Shown: positions 31,191-42,900 of the stretch, piece after piece
How positions within the stretch are numbered: position 1 is the stretch's first letter
How the letters are laid out: each line of letters opens with the position of its first letter
Assembly: GCF_032362555.1 (NCBI RefSeq)
Contig: NC_083536.1
Coordinates: 8,928,001 to 8,992,000 of the forward strand
Direction: 5' to 3'
Source of the DNA: Amyelois transitella
Taxonomy: Eukaryota > Arthropoda > Insecta > Lepidoptera > Pyralidae
DNA length: 64,000 nucleotides
Position numbers and translations under genes: made by a program
Notes under the pieces: model-generated
What the model was told of the DNA's origin: nothing
The model's database searches: none
The model's input: the letters and a program-made list of their open reading frames with translations, nothing else

Positions 31191-32545
31191 GTATTTATTT
31201 ATTTACTAATTTATGTACACAGAAAACATCGAGACTGATAAACACAAGAAACAAAATTACAAAGGTTCTGCTTATTTCAAAAGAAATCTCTTCCAGCAGA
31301 CCCGAGATAGGAGACATGATGGAAAGGGTGACAGGCGTGTACTCCACTCACACAACTAATAATAGACATACATAAACAAATACATAAATAAAATATAATA
31401 AAATACATATATAAATACAAAATAATAAACTTACATAAAGTAAATACAATATATACCAAATTAGCAAGGCTTGGAGAGGTAATAAATTTTAATTAATTTT
31501 TTAAATTGGGACAGTGATTTAGAGTCACGTATCTCAGGAGGCAGTGAGTTCCACAATCTAACAGCATGGACAGAGAAGGAGTTGGAGAAAGTGGCCGAAC
31601 GATGCGTAGGGAATTTAAGCATGGTCCTACGATGAGACCTGCATGGAGTATCGACAGGACAAACAAAGGTGAAGCGGTTGCGCAGATATGAGGGGTATGC
31701 AGGATTATAGAGAGTATTGTAAAGAAGGCAAAGTATTCTCATATTTCTACGCAAACGAATGGTCAGCCAGTTTAGTTGCCTACGAAACTCCGAGACGTGA
31801 TCATACTTCTTGAGGCCAAAAATGAATCGGATACACAAATTCTGTAGACGTTCCAGTTTATCAAGGAGTTCCTCGGTAGCATCCAAAAAGCACGCGTCAG
31901 CATAGTCGAGGAGAGGAAGAATGAGGGATTGACATAAGGAAACTTTAGTTTGAACGGGCAAAAAATTTTGGAGACACTTCAAAGTGTGGAAGGAATAGTG
32001 TACCTTGCGACTAACCTCGTGAACGTGCTTCGACCAGCTAAGTGTAGAATCCAAAATAACACCAAGGTTCTTCGCAGATTCCGCAAAAGCTATAACCGAA
32101 CCATCCAGAAGTAATGGGGGTAAGTCACACAGGTTAATACGACTGCGTAGATGCTTACCACCAATGAGCATAGCCTGAGATTTCGATGGATTTATTAATA
32201 ACCCAAAGGGGCTAGCCCAGCGACTCAGCTTGCATAAGTCATCGTTCATGGAAGCCACAGTTGTCTCAACCTCATCAACCAAGCAATGCCGGTAAAGCTG
32301 CAAGTCGTCTGCATAGAGATGTATACTAGAAGATAGAATATTAGTAACAGTATTAATAAACACAGAGAAAAGCAAAGGAGAAAGGACACCACCCTGGGGT
32401 ACACCAGCACTGAGCTCACGCCAGTCAGAGGAGATCTCTTCAAGGCGAACACACTGCGAGCGACCCCGAAGGTAGGAAGAAAACCAGGCAAGAGCAACAG
32501 GTGACACGTTAATAGACCGGAGAGTTCCGAGAAGGATATTTGTTT
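31191..32545 (-). mobile_element. CR1/Jockey-group LINE, 5' truncated, minus strand
   Basis: Same family as 15384-16904: the 3' UTR (left side) carries the complement of CTGGAAGAGATTTC and the TGTACATAAAT motif, ending in A/T repeats near 31191. Coding continues to about 32545, where the sequence changes to another LINE. Confidence 0.8.
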
Positions 32546-32627
32546 GTATATCATCATAACCACAGGAGTTAGTCAATTCTAACGACATTATTATTTTAAT
32601 TATTTCGTTTGTATCTACAGGTGTCAA
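31461..32627 (-). CDS. Chimeric LINE reverse transcriptase ORF
   Basis: A 388-residue open frame. Its first ~27 residues (VDTNEIIKIIMSLELTNS) are the fingers entry of one LINE. From ILLGTLRSINVSP onward it is the reverse transcriptase of the family at 15384, with SAGVPQGGVLSPLLFS, HLYADDLQLYRH (YADD) and the ending IYYLSKPC. The first catalytic Asp region (LLDF..AF) is missing because the join skips it, so it cannot be an active polymerase. No stop has accumulated. Confidence 0.75.
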   Translation of the reverse strand: MTPVDTNEIIKIIMSLELTNSCGYDDIQTNILLGTLRSINVSPVALAWFSSYLRGRSQCVRLEEISSDWRELSAGVPQGGVLSPLLFSVFINTVTNILSSSIHLYADDLQLYRHCLVDEVETTVASMNDDLCKLSRWASPFGLLINPSKSQAMLIGGKHLRSRINLCDLPPLLLDGSVIAFAESAKNLGVILDSTLSWSKHVHEVSRKVHYSFHTLKCLQNFLPVQTKVSLCQSLILPLLDYADACFLDATEELLDKLERLQNLCIRFIFGLKKYDHVSEFRRQLNWLTIRLRRNMRILCLLYNTLYNPAYPSYLRNRFTFVCPVDTPCRSHRRTMLKFPTHRSATFSNSFSVHAVRLWNSLPPEIRDSKSLSQFKKLIKIYYLSKPC

Positions 32628-33010
32628 GAAAAGGCTAGCATGATTTGATTTGAGATTATAATTTTATGTATTACTTTTGCTTTTATTATTTGGCAAATTA
32701 ACAAAGTGTCTATAAAATGCATTTGAAAATTTCTATTGGATTGTTTATCATGTCATTATCAATTTTTAAATTGTCCATTTCAATTTTTGTAATTTATTTA
32801 TGTGTGATAAATTAAGTAAGCTTGTGGTCTTCTTCTTTTTTTTGTGATTTACATATTTGTTCTAGATTTTTAATTTTTGTCTTGCTGCCTGTTATTTTCT
32901 TCTTAAGTGTACTGTTTTCTAATAATAGTTTTTCTATTTCACTATCGGCCGCTTGAAGCTTTCTTTCCAGTTCGACAATTTTTATTTTCATCTCTTCTAT
33001 CTCGACGTAA
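32546..33010 (-). pseudogene. Second LINE: linker and coiled-coil remnant
   Basis: On the minus strand the first LINE of the fusion continues rightward as a decayed linker (NAFYRHFVNLPNNKSKS) and, at 32830-33010, a coiled-coil stretch (EEMKIKIVELERKLQ, EKLLLENSTLKKK). Order and spacing are irregular, so pieces have been lost. Confidence 0.5.
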
Positions 33011-33019
33011 TTATTTACA

Positions 33020-33205
33020 TACTAGCTTCCCCCCGCGACTCCGTCCGCGCGGATGTCGATCTTCGCGTGGATGGTTTATTTCTCCATTTTGAGTAACTCT
33101 GACAATGACATCTTATACATATCTATTGGACCTAATTACGGCTAGGCCTATAATAATTAAAGAGATTTCTCTATTGAGCTACTGCTGTTGAGTTCGCGTT
33201 CTGTA
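33020..33205. repeat. Dispersed lepidopteran repeat, GC-rich head
   Basis: Begins CTAGCTTCCCCCCGCGACTC and continues with GCGCGGATGTCGATC, a motif I recognise as very common in moth and butterfly genomes. The tail portion of the same kind of repeat is probably 34078-34460, displaced by the SINE and foldback that follow. Confidence 0.5.
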
Positions 33206-33214
33206 GTAAGTAGT

Positions 33215-33483
33215 ACATACATACATACATATGATCACGTCTTTATCCCTTACGGGGTAAACAGAGCCAACAGTCTTGAAAAGGCTGATAGGTCACGTTC
33301 AGCTGTTTGTCTTAATGATAGAATTGAGATTCATATAGTGACGGGTTGCTAGCCCATCGCCTAGAAGAAGAATCCCAAGTTTAAAAGCCTATCCCTTAAT
33401 CGCCTTTTCCGACATCCATGGGAACGAGATGGAGTGGTCCTATTCTTTTTTTTAATGGTGCCGGGCACCACACGGCAGTAGTT
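33215..33483 (-). repeat. RTE-derived SINE, copy 1 (minus strand)
   Basis: 269 bp flanked by the 9 bp duplication GTAAGTAGT (33206-33214 and 33484-33492). The (TATG)n tail is at the left. The head at the right (complement of ATGGTGCCGGGCACCACACGG) matches the RTE leader, and the segment next to the tail matches the RTE 3' end. No ORF. Confidence 0.82.
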
Positions 33484-33489
33484 GTAAGT

Positions 33490-34925
33490 AGTCCGGTCAA
33501 TTTAGACCAAAAAATAAGAATGAAGCTACATTAATTCCCATCAAGCTGAAAATGAGTATAATTGTTTAAAACACAATCAAAAGCATTATTACAAAATTCC
33601 CCATGATTCCGGTTTAAGGAAAAAAAAATTAACCAAGGTCAAAGGTAAAAAAATGGGATTTTCACGATTTTCTTCAAAACGGTAAGTTTTATGGGAAAAT
33701 TACCTCAGACATAGATCATAAAGTTATCTATAAAAAGGAATCAATATTTTTTTTCAATCAAGCTATCGTTTCTGAGATAAAACGATGCAAAAAGTTGCAA
33801 GCGTCATAGTATGCACATGTTTCCACGCCACCTCTGAGGTAGTGTACTATTAGTGCGTTTTTTTTTAACATTTTTATTATTAAACTTGAAAAAGTCTGAA
33901 ATAGGTTAGAATAAACGATTTTGGAATAAATGTTTTCACTACGCAGTGGCACTGAAAACTAACTTTAGCATTTATTATTTAAAAAAATTAGGGAATAAAT
34001 ATGGGAATTAATGTAGCTTCGAATGTCTAGATTGACCGGACTAAAGTATTTTTTTCATAGTAATTAGTAGCGGCCCGCGTGTGCCGCAAACGGTTCAAGC
34101 TAAATCCCACTTTCGGCGCTACAAATTACGGCGCTGAATCCGCTGCGGGTAACGTAACGTGTGTTCGCGGTTCTACCGAACAACGTCTATGGATAAACTG
34201 AAAAATTAAGATTTTTTTCGTCGTATTTTTCCAGGATAAAATGTATCCTATTTTATGCTCAGGATAATAAGGTATAATTATAACAAGTTTCATCAAAATC
34301 GAACCGTTGTTTTCACGTGATGCCTGAACATACAGATAGACAGACAAAATTTTTTTTAATCACATATTTGTGTTTGGTATCGATCCAGTAACACCCCCTG
34401 CTATTTATTTTTTCAATATTTTCAATGTACAGAATTGACCCTTCTACAGATTTATTATATGTAAAGAAAAGAAAAGATATTTCAGACTTTTTCAAGTTTA
34501 ATAATAAAAATGTTAAAAAAAACGCTAATAGTACACTACCTCAGAGGTGGCGTGGAAACGCGTGCATATTATGACGCTTGCAACTTTTTGCATCGTTATA
34601 ACTCAGAAACGGTAGCTTTATTGAAAAAAACTATTGATACCTTTTTTATACATAACTTTATGATTTACAATTTATGTCTGAGGTAATTTTCCGATTTGAA
34701 AAACTTACCGTTTTAAAGAAAATCGCGAAACACCCATTTTTGGCCTTGGGTAATTTTTTTTCCTTAAACCGGAATCATGGGGAATTTGAAATAATGCTTT
34801 TGATTGTGTTTTAAACAGTTATACTCATTTTCAGCTTGATGGGAATTAATGTAGCTTCGAATATCTAGATTGACCGGACTAAAGTATTTTTTTCATAGTA
34901 ATTAGTGCCCGCGTGTGCCGCAAAC
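33490..34925. repeat. Foldback / MITE inverted repeat with about 410 bp arms
   Basis: The left arm (33491-33912) is the diverged reverse complement of 34476-34890. The left unit also has its own short ends: AGTCCGGTCAATTTAGAC at the start and GTCTAGATTGACCGGACT at about 34028-34045. After each right end the same flank follows (AAAGTATTTTTTTCATAG). The unit was probably duplicated in inverted orientation inside the dispersed repeat found at 34078-34460. No protein. Confidence 0.75.
34078..34460. repeat. Dispersed lepidopteran repeat, copy 1
   Basis: Contains AAACGGTTCAAGC, GGTAACGTAACGTGTG, TCATCAAAATCGAACCG and CAGATAGACAGACAAAA. A close second copy is at 44345-44735. Repeats with an ATCAAAATCG(G)TT...GACAGACAGACA ending are widespread in Lepidoptera. 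It is non-coding; the class is not certain. Confidence 0.7.
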
Positions 34926-35284
34926 GGTTAGAATAGAATAGAATAGAATAGAATAGATTTATTTTCAAAATTGAATACAAGGTATCACTTATTGACGTCA
35001 CATAACTTAAATCTAATTATAACTACTACCGCTTCCAAAGCGCATGTGTAGAAGAAGCGGCGGAACAAACTACACTGCAGCATTTTCATAGGACGTCAAT
35101 TTACAAATATAGATCTCTTAAATCTAAATCGTGGACGAATGCACATTGTCTACATTAAAAAACATGTATGAATGTAGAACTGATTATGTCAATACGAATA
35201 TTTCGTCAAATAAAATAAATATAAAATAAAATATGTACATACTGTACAAATTATGTCAAGATCATGTCAAAAATACACAAGCAT

Positions 35285-37799
35285 TTAAGAGGCCATTATG
35301 TCCAGCTCGGGCCACACATGTTTATCATTAATATAATCATCCGTGCTGTAATAGGCTTTCCTACAAAGCTCAACTTTAATATACTGTTTGAATTTTCTAT
35401 CATTCATTTCAAGAACACTTTTTGGTAATTTATTATAAAATCTTATACAATTAATCAGAAAAGATTTCCCTACCTTAGCCAGCCGATGTGCTGGGATCGA
35501 CAACTTGTAATTGTTCCGCAGTGATCTACTAGTACATTCACCTACTTTTTTGAAAGAGTCTAAGTTTTTCCTAACATGCATGATGTTATCGAATATGTAT
35601 TGGGAGGGCAAAGTTAAAATATTTAAGTTTTTGAAAAAATCTCTAAGGGAATCTCTTTGTTTAAGACCGTAGATATATCGAATTGCCCTTTTTTGTAAAA
35701 TAAAAATAGTTTGTATGTCTGCTGCTGATCCCCAAAGCAGTAGACCATATGACATTAAACTATGAAAATAACTAAAATATACTAGCTTAGCAGTTGCCAC
35801 ATCCGTCAAATGCCTAATACGACGAATAGCGTATGCTGCAGAACTAAGTCTTTTAGAAAGTTTTAAAATGTGAGCATGCCATTTCAAATTTGAATCTAAT
35901 GTTATTCCTAAGAAAGTAGTACTATCAACAAAATCTAATCTTTTACTACTTATACTAATATCCACATTTGCCTGCCGCACATTGGGAAGTGTAAACTTAA
36001 TGCATTGGGTCTTATTTGCATTTAACAGTAAGTTGTTGATTGTAAACCAGTTAGAGATGGCGGCTAAAGTGCTATTCACATCATCACAGATTTCGCTACG
36101 GCGGTTCATTTTAAAAATTAGTGACGTATCATCTGCAAACAACACGATGCCAGTCTGTTTCTCAATCATGCAAGGCAGGTCGTTGATATATATCAGAAAG
36201 AGAAAAGGTCCCAAAATGGAACCTTGCGGTACCCCAATTTTTACCGTCGCTCCTTTCGATTTTGTGTTATTTAAATCTACCGTCTGTAATCTATCACTAA
36301 GATATGATTTAATTAGTTCAACGGCAGCAGTATCGAACCCGTAATGAGCGAGCTTGAGCAGAAGAGTTCTATGATCTACGCAATCAAATGCTTTGGTCAG
36401 ATCGCTGCAGCGCAGACTTTTTCAGATTAAGTTCTTTAAAGGTATTAATAATGTCAGTAGGGTCAATATTTAAGAATTTAAATTTGTAACTGCAAATGCT
36501 GACATTATTTTTAAGTAGTATTTCAGCTTCATTAGGGCATGAGTCAATATTAGAAGTTAATTCCAACGGTATATTTGTAAAAAAATTTTCAAATAAATTT
36601 ACTATTTCTGTTGTAGAGGTAATTTTCCTATCATTAAATATAATTTCATTAATATTTTCTTTAAAATTACTTCTACCAGTTTCCTTGTTTATAACACTCC
36701 AGGTTTCCTTTGTTTTGTTAGGAGCATTACTTATTTTGTTTTTAATGAACAAAGATTTTGCATGTAGACATACTTTTTTGAAAATTTTTGAATAATTCCT
36801 AACATGGTCTACGAAGCCGCTTTCAAATCGATACTGTTTTTGGGCATATAAATCGTACAAAGTCTTTCTACTTTTGTAGATGCCAACAGTAGCCCATTCA
36901 TTGAATTTAAAGTTATTATTGCATTTCCGTTTCTTTTGTATAAATGTTTTAGAGTACGCGTCTGAAATGGTAGTAAATAACTTATTATAATGACCATTAG
37001 GATCGCTGCCCGTGTAAGTTACTGCGCAAATTTTATTTTCTAAAGAACTTGTAAATTTATTGATTTTATGGGCTGTGATAGATCTGCACATAATTAATCC
37101 ATCACGTGTACTACGTTTAGTGGAAAAGGTAACTAATTGACCGCAGTGATCAGAGGGTAATTTACTAAATACATTTTTATTATTTGGTTTTTCTTCACTA
37201 AAAACATTATCAATACATTTAGCAGATGTGGCAGTGAAGCGGGTTGGTTCCAAGAAGGCATTATCTAAGTTAAAACATTTAAATAGGTTAAGAAACTGTA
37301 TTGTCACTGTGGAGCTAACTAATATGTCAATGTTAAAATCACCGCAAACAATTACTTTCTTATTACTTTTTGTAGCTACTATTAGAACTTCCTCCATTAC
37401 ATTCAGGAAATCCATAATACTACTGTTGGGTGGACTATAAATACAAATAACAATGTGTTCCTCAAGCTCGGCACAAGATACCTCAACACAGCGCTCAAGA
37501 GAAAGTCTGACTATGTCATGGCGCTCCTTACAGCGATGACCATTTTTAACATATATTACAGAACCGCCTCTGATTGCAGACCCTCTCCTGAAGCAGCTCA
37601 CCGCATTAAAATTGTTAAGACTGGGCATCAGCTCACCCTCCAAGATCCAATGCTCAGTCAAACACACCATATTAACATCCATTTTTTCATTAAATAGATC
37701 AATAATAAGTTCTTTGCCAGGAAGGCCCTGTATATTTTGGTGTACAATTTTTAATTCATTTGTCCTTCCTTTTGTCCTGTGGTTTAGTTTAAACCACAT
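35285..37799 (-). pseudogene. LINE ORF2 endonuclease-reverse transcriptase with internal deletion
   Basis: The endonuclease (36384-37799) has IVHQNIQGLPGKE, CLTEHWI, VIVCGDFNIDI and LPSDHCGQLV. After NTFKELNLKKS the frame jumps near 36410 to TKAFDCVDHRTLLLKL, so the fingers part of the reverse transcriptase (roughly 90 residues) is deleted and the frame is lost. The rest is well kept: GVPQGSILGPFLFLIY, LFADDTSLIF and LGITLDSNLKWH, to the end at 35285. The copy cannot transpose by itself. Confidence 0.82.
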
Positions 37800-37897
37800 G
37801 TAGCGTCCACAGAATCATCATTACAAAAATTTAATGATTCTGTAGATTTTGTCAGATTTTGTAAACAATGTCGTTTACCACAATGTAAACTCGTCCA

Positions 37898-38826
37898 TTA
37901 TTTTATGTTATTTGCTATCAAAGTAGCAATTCTTTTTTTATAAAGTCGAGAAAGATAAATATTATCTTTAGTCAAAAAACAATTTTTTATGAACAAATTT
38001 GTATCAAAAAATACAAACTTGTCATGACGACATGACATATTATGAACAATATTGTTCATCAAATGAATAAATTTATTCTTCTTTGGCGTCTGACAACTTA
38101 TATAGGGAAAAGCACAAAAAATTATTTTACCTACATTTAAATTATTCAGAGTTCCTAGACCCTGAATAAGGTCTTGTTTACTAATATTTAAACTGTTTCC
38201 AACCATAATAACAATTGTAGATGTGTTGCTCAATTGTGTGTTTTTTATACAATTAATAATTTGTGAGTAGTTGGAATTGGGTAGACAATAATTTATTATA
38301 TTTGATAAATTCTCACTAAACAGTTTACCCATGTTGCGTCCTATGCTGTCTGAAAAAATGACTGTGTTCTGGGGGCTACACATATTAATCCCGACACTCT
38401 CCGGCATACTATCAGACAAGCCCCCAAGACATGGGGAGGGAACTACGGTACTACTGATACTTGACCCGTTAAATATTCCACAGGTACATAAGTCTCCTGC
38501 GGATTTAATCATTTCCTCAATGTAATTAGCATCTTTAATTAATGATTCTGTAGCCATGACATGATCGGAGATTTGTCTGAGAGATTCAGTATTTTTTTCC
38601 AAAAGATTGGATACATTTTCCTCAAGCTGTGAGATTTGTTTCGTTAAGGTCTTGGTGTCAACACTATATAACTCCTGACTTTCCAGCAATTTACTTTCAG
38701 TTAATTCCAAACAAGAACACATATTTGTATATATTTTGATCCCAGATTTTATTATATGGGACTTTTTCTTATTAATGTTCATTTGGATTTTATTCTTTTT
38801 AATAATTTTATTTAATTTTCTGATTT
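37898..38826 (-). pseudogene. LINE ORF1, C-terminal part with SGNH-hydrolase-like domain
   Basis: Reads coiled coil (LTKQISQLEENVSNLLEKN), then an esterase-like region: VIFSDSIGRNMGKLF (GxS-type block I as DSIGRN), VIMVGNSLNIS (block III-like GN), and a late block near HLMNNIVHN. Such esterase domains occur in ORF1 of CR1-group LINEs, where they are thought to act on lipids or RNA-protein assembly. Its N-terminus is at 43343-43873, separated by the MON2-RTE insertion. The apparent Met start at 38923 lies in foreign DNA and is not real. Confidence 0.7.
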
Positions 38827-38838
38827 CTGCACGCGCAG

Positions 38839-39306
38839 AGGCATGCGGCGCAAAACGAACAAGAGCTTCGTGAAAATGAAGAGTTCGCTCGGACATGCTT
38901 CGAGACACTTCTCCAGTTCTCAATGCTGGAAGATGTGGATTCGTTAGGAGACGTCGACAATGACACTGACCCCCTGGCTATAGTGGCCCTGCTGGACAGG
39001 TTCCAGGAGGTCATCTCCAAGTACACCACGGACGAGGACAACGCCGAGCCTCTGCCCAGGCACCAGTTATCAGAGATCTCATTCGTGCTCAAGGCACTGG
39101 CGACCCTGACAGAGTCTATGAAGAAGGCGCCCCCCGGGAAAGTGGATCCAGCGGCGTGGCAGAAACTTATAGGAGTGTACCCGTCGCTGGCGGCGCTGGC
39201 GGCGGGCGCGCGCGCGGCGGGCGCGGGCGGCGCGCTGCGGGCCGCGCTGCTGCAGTACGCCGCGCTGCTCGCCGCGCCGCCCGCGCCGCCCGCCGCGCCG
39301 CTCTAG
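38839..39306 (+). CDS. MON2 terminal exon (156 codons including stop), probably a retro-transduced copy
   Basis: After the acceptor CTGCACGCGCAG the exon opens in phase 0: RHAAQNEQELRENEEFARTC, then FETLLQFSMLED. Next come LLDRFQEVISKYTTDE, LPRHQLSEISFVLKALATL and VDPAAWQKLIGVYPSLAALA, which follow the C-terminus of MON2, the large Golgi/endosome trafficking scaffold related to Arf-GEFs. The last ~40 residues are Ala-rich and encoded by very GC-rich DNA (39181-39303). The frame is intact to TAG 39304-39306. Because it sits inside a LINE between target duplications, it is probably not the resident MON2 locus. Confidence 0.8.
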   Translation, partial: RHAAQNEQELRENEEFARTCFETLLQFSMLEDVDSLGDVDNDTDPLAIVALLDRFQEVISKYTTDEDNAEPLPRHQLSEISFVLKALATLTESMKKAPPGKVDPAAWQKLIGVYPSLAALAAGARAAGAGGALRAALLQYAALLAAPPAPPAAPL

Positions 39307-39920
39307 CGCAGGAGCATCTACAGCGGGTATTTTTAAGCCAATCAATAGCAAATGATTTGAAGTTAAAATGGGAAGGAAGTTAAAAGGGGAACTTGCAATA
39401 ATACGATGTTTATTATATAGACATAATTTACACAGATTGAGACAGACCTAAAAAATGAAGACCTTGAATATGATCATACTTCAATTTCAAACTGGGAATC
39501 GAACCCGTTACCTTCGTGGATCAAAAGCCTTATATGTGTATTACTGAAAGGGACCCCATGAAAAAAAATTACGAATCATTCCCTGACGTCGTAATTGTTT
39601 TAATTTAAGATTATTTTATTTGTAAATAGAATATATTACATGTATATAATTTTAGTGATTTGTTGAAACACATAATGTAGATTGATGTTAACGGAATTAT
39701 GACAAATAAATGTTATGCATTAAATCATGTCGATTTAGTACCTACTTCTACATGGCAACAATTATAATGAATTCACATCACTAGTAAGTTAGTTTTTTTA
39801 TAGGCTGATAAAAAATATTTGATATACATATAAATTGGAATAAAATTGTTGCGACGTCTCTACGCTACCAGTTATATCAGCCAATAACAGCGAGTTATAA
39901 GCCGTGTGGTTCCCGGCAAA
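39307..39920 (+). other. MON2-downstream DNA with SINE and LTR relics
   Basis: No gene. It contains a decayed minus-strand tRNA-SINE at about 39415-39545 (TTACACAGATTGA and GGGAATCGAACCCG), an AATAAA near 39704 that could serve MON2, and an LTR relic at 39847-39898. The final 20 bases (39901-39920) are an extra partial copy of the RTE leader start, GCCGTGTGGTTCCCGGC. Confidence 0.6.
39847..39898 (+). repeat. LTR relic related to the TRIM LTR
   Basis: Starts TGTTGCGACGTCTCTACG and contains CCAATAACAGCGA. The TRIM LTR starts TGTGGCGACATCTCTACG and contains CCAATAGCAGCGA. The relic is cut off by the RTE leader. Confidence 0.6.
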
Positions 39921-42900
39921 GCCGTGTGGTTCCCGGCACCATTACAAAAGAATAGGACCACTCCATCTCTTTCCCACGGATGTCGTAAGAGCCGACTAAG
40001 GGATAGACTTGGGATTCCTCTTTAATGTAAATCCCTGCCAATCTAAGGTCTGCCGCGCCGATGGATGCATGGCTAGGGGCGAGCCTAGTCTCGAGCGTGC
40101 CACTTCCGCCATGGGGTTGGGCGACCCCCAGGTAATGGCTAGCCTTACCCTGGCATGCGGGGCTCTGCTGGGGCGGACAAAATTTTTCCCTAGCGTCTCG
40201 TGGGAATCGCATTATGAACCTTAAAAAGCATATAAATGGCGGCGATGGTGTCCGCACCCCATCACGTCTCGTTCCCGGCGGGAGCGGTATGCGGTCTGCT
40301 GAAAGCCGCTTTGCGACGATGAATGTAAGAGGAGGAATGAAGGATAAGATTGAGGAAGTATGCCAGATGATGGATGAAAGACGTTTGGATGTGTTGTGCG
40401 TGAATGAAACGAAGCGGAAAGGATGCGACGCGACGCAGCACGGCCCTTACACGGCGTATTGGTCTGGAATTTCCAGTACCAGCCGAGGCTGTCAAGGGGT
40501 CGGTCTAATTCTTTCTGCACGAATGGCTGAGTGCGTGAATGAGTATGAGTGTGTCAGTCCTCGTCTTCTATGGATTAGGCTGAAAGTTGGAATCACTCGG
40601 ATCTTCGTTCTAGGTGTTTATGCACCTTGGGATGTGGGTTCGAGGGGTACAACATCAGCAAAAAGCGAAAACGAGGAGTTCTGGAATAGTGTAAGAGAAG
40701 TATTGAAAGTTACCAAGCCAAATGAGAAGATTATTATGTTAGGTGATTTTAATGGATGGGTGGGTGTAAAGCGTGATGGATATGAAAAGGTGCTTGGTGC
40801 GTTTGGTGACGAAAAGGTGAATGATAATGGAAGAAGTGTATTAGAAATTTGTCTAGAGTGGGATCTTTTTGTGTCGAACTCAATGTTTCAACATAAAGAG
40901 ATCCACACCTACACAAGAGTGGAAGGTATTTTAAAAAGTATGATAGACTTTGTGATTGTAGATGAAAGATTGAAGAACAAAGTGCTGGATACCCGTGCAT
41001 ATCGCGGTGCTGGCATTGACTCGGACCATTTACTGGTGATATCCCGGATAAGGGGTATCTTCAATCGCTGGCGGCACAGGGTAAGGGAGCAAACCAGCGC
41101 TTTGGAAAGAGTAAAAGTGGAAAATTTGCAAGATATGGATGTAGGTAAGAAGTATATTAATAGACTGAAGGATGAATTTGAAGATTTAGATGAAATGAGC
41201 GATATTGAAGATGGATGGAAGGAACTTAAAGAAAGAATTGTGAAAGTAGCTGTTGAAGTGTGTGGTGTAAGTAGAAGAAGGAAAGGAAAAAATCACAAAA
41301 ATGCGTGGATGAGTAAAGATGTGCAAGAACTTGTGCGATTAAAGAAGAAAGCATGGCTGGATTTGTTAGCAGCAAAAGCTAACTTAAGAATGCAAGAGGT
41401 TATAGATGAAGATGTGAATGAAGCACGTAAGGAATATAAGAAAATGAAAGATTTGGTTAAGAAAGCTGTGATTAGAAAGAAAGAAGAGTATAAAGAGGAT
41501 TTTGATAAAAGGCTATCAGAAGACTTTCAGTCAAATCTGAAAGTATTCTGGAAATCCGTAAGGTCAGCCCGAGGAAATACTATAACCAGAGAGCTGACTA
41601 GGATCAGATGCCAGGATGGTAGCGTTGTGAAAGGAGAAGAATGTGTACTAAAGATATGGAAGGACTATTTTGAAAGTTTATTTGAAAAAAAGGAAGGAAA
41701 TAAGAAAGATTTCTGCTATAGCGAAGAAAAGGAGAATGAGATGGAAGGCGAAATTGAAATGTTCGAAATTGTGGAAGCACTTAAGAGTATGAAAGCGGGA
41801 AAGGCTGCTGGGTGTGATAGAGTGTCGGTCGAGATGCTTAAAGCAGGAAAAGGCGTAGTAGCTAGTCAGTTGTACTGCCTTTTCAATTTGTGTTGGAGAA
41901 GCGGCCGAGTACCAAAAGATTGGTGTAAGGCTGTTATCGTGCCACTTTACAAAGGAAAAGGGTCACAGCTGGACTGCAAAAATTATCGTGGTATAAGCCT
42001 GCTTAGCGTCGTCGGCAAATTGTATGCTAAGGTATTGATTAATAGAGTCAGGAATGAAACTGATGACAAAATATGGGATGCTCAAGCGGGATTTCGAAAG
42101 GGAATGGGATGTACTGATCAGGTCTTTTCCTTGCGGTGCATAGCCGAAAAGTTTTTGGCCAAGAGTCAAAAAGTCTATTGCACATTCGTAGATCTGGAAA
42201 AGGCCTATGACAGAGTTGAGAGGAATGAATTGTGGTCAGCACTTTCTATGCATGGGGTGAGCAGTCTCTTAATACGAGCACTGAAATCCTTATATGAGGA
42301 TTCGAGTGCTTGTGTCAGGATAAACGGAGCGCACACTGAGTGGTTTAAGATTGAGAAAGGCGTTAGGCAAGGATGTGTTGCGACACCGTGGCTGTTCAAC
42401 CTATTTATGGATAGCTGTTTGACAGATTTGAAAGAGTCTAAAAGTGGATTAAGGATGAATGAGTTACTCGTCAAATGTCTGCTCTATGCCGACGATCAGG
42501 TTATACTGGCGTCATCAGCGGAGGAGTTACAGGAGATGGTAAACTGTATGCATGAAGCTTTAAAAGAGAAAGGAATGAAAGTGAACGTAAGTAAAACTAA
42601 AACACTGGTTTTTGAAATGGAGAAAGAAATGACAGCATGTAATATTTTGATTGGAGGAGAAAAAGTGGAGCAAGTGAAAGAGTTTGTATATCTAGGATCA
42701 AAGTTTACATCAGATGGCAAGTATGATAGTGATATTGAAAGGAGAGTGAACGCGGGGAACATGGTGAATGGAGCTTTGCATGCCTTTATGAGCAGTCAGA
42801 AACTATCCAAAAAGGCTCGACTGGCTGTGCACAGGGGCGTGTTGGTCCCGACATTAATGTATGGGAGTGAAAGTTGGGTATGGCAAAAGAAGCATGAAAG

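Larger units (their letters stand above)
34926..38826 (-). mobile_element. CR1-group LINE with SGNH-type ORF1, 3' part (minus strand)
   Basis: The 3' end is at the left with an (AGAAT)n tract at 34928-34958. ORF2 occupies 35285-37799 and the C-terminal part of ORF1 37898-38826. The 5' part of the same element resumes at 43343, exactly in frame, beyond a 4.5 kb insertion. A further 3' fragment of this family is at 48010-48310. Confidence 0.82.

Noticed and set aside
37898..38923. LINE ORF1 starting at 38923 (MRTGEVSRSMSERTL)
   Set aside because: Codons between 38827 and 38923 are the antisense of the MON2 exon. The true N-terminus is at 43343-43873.
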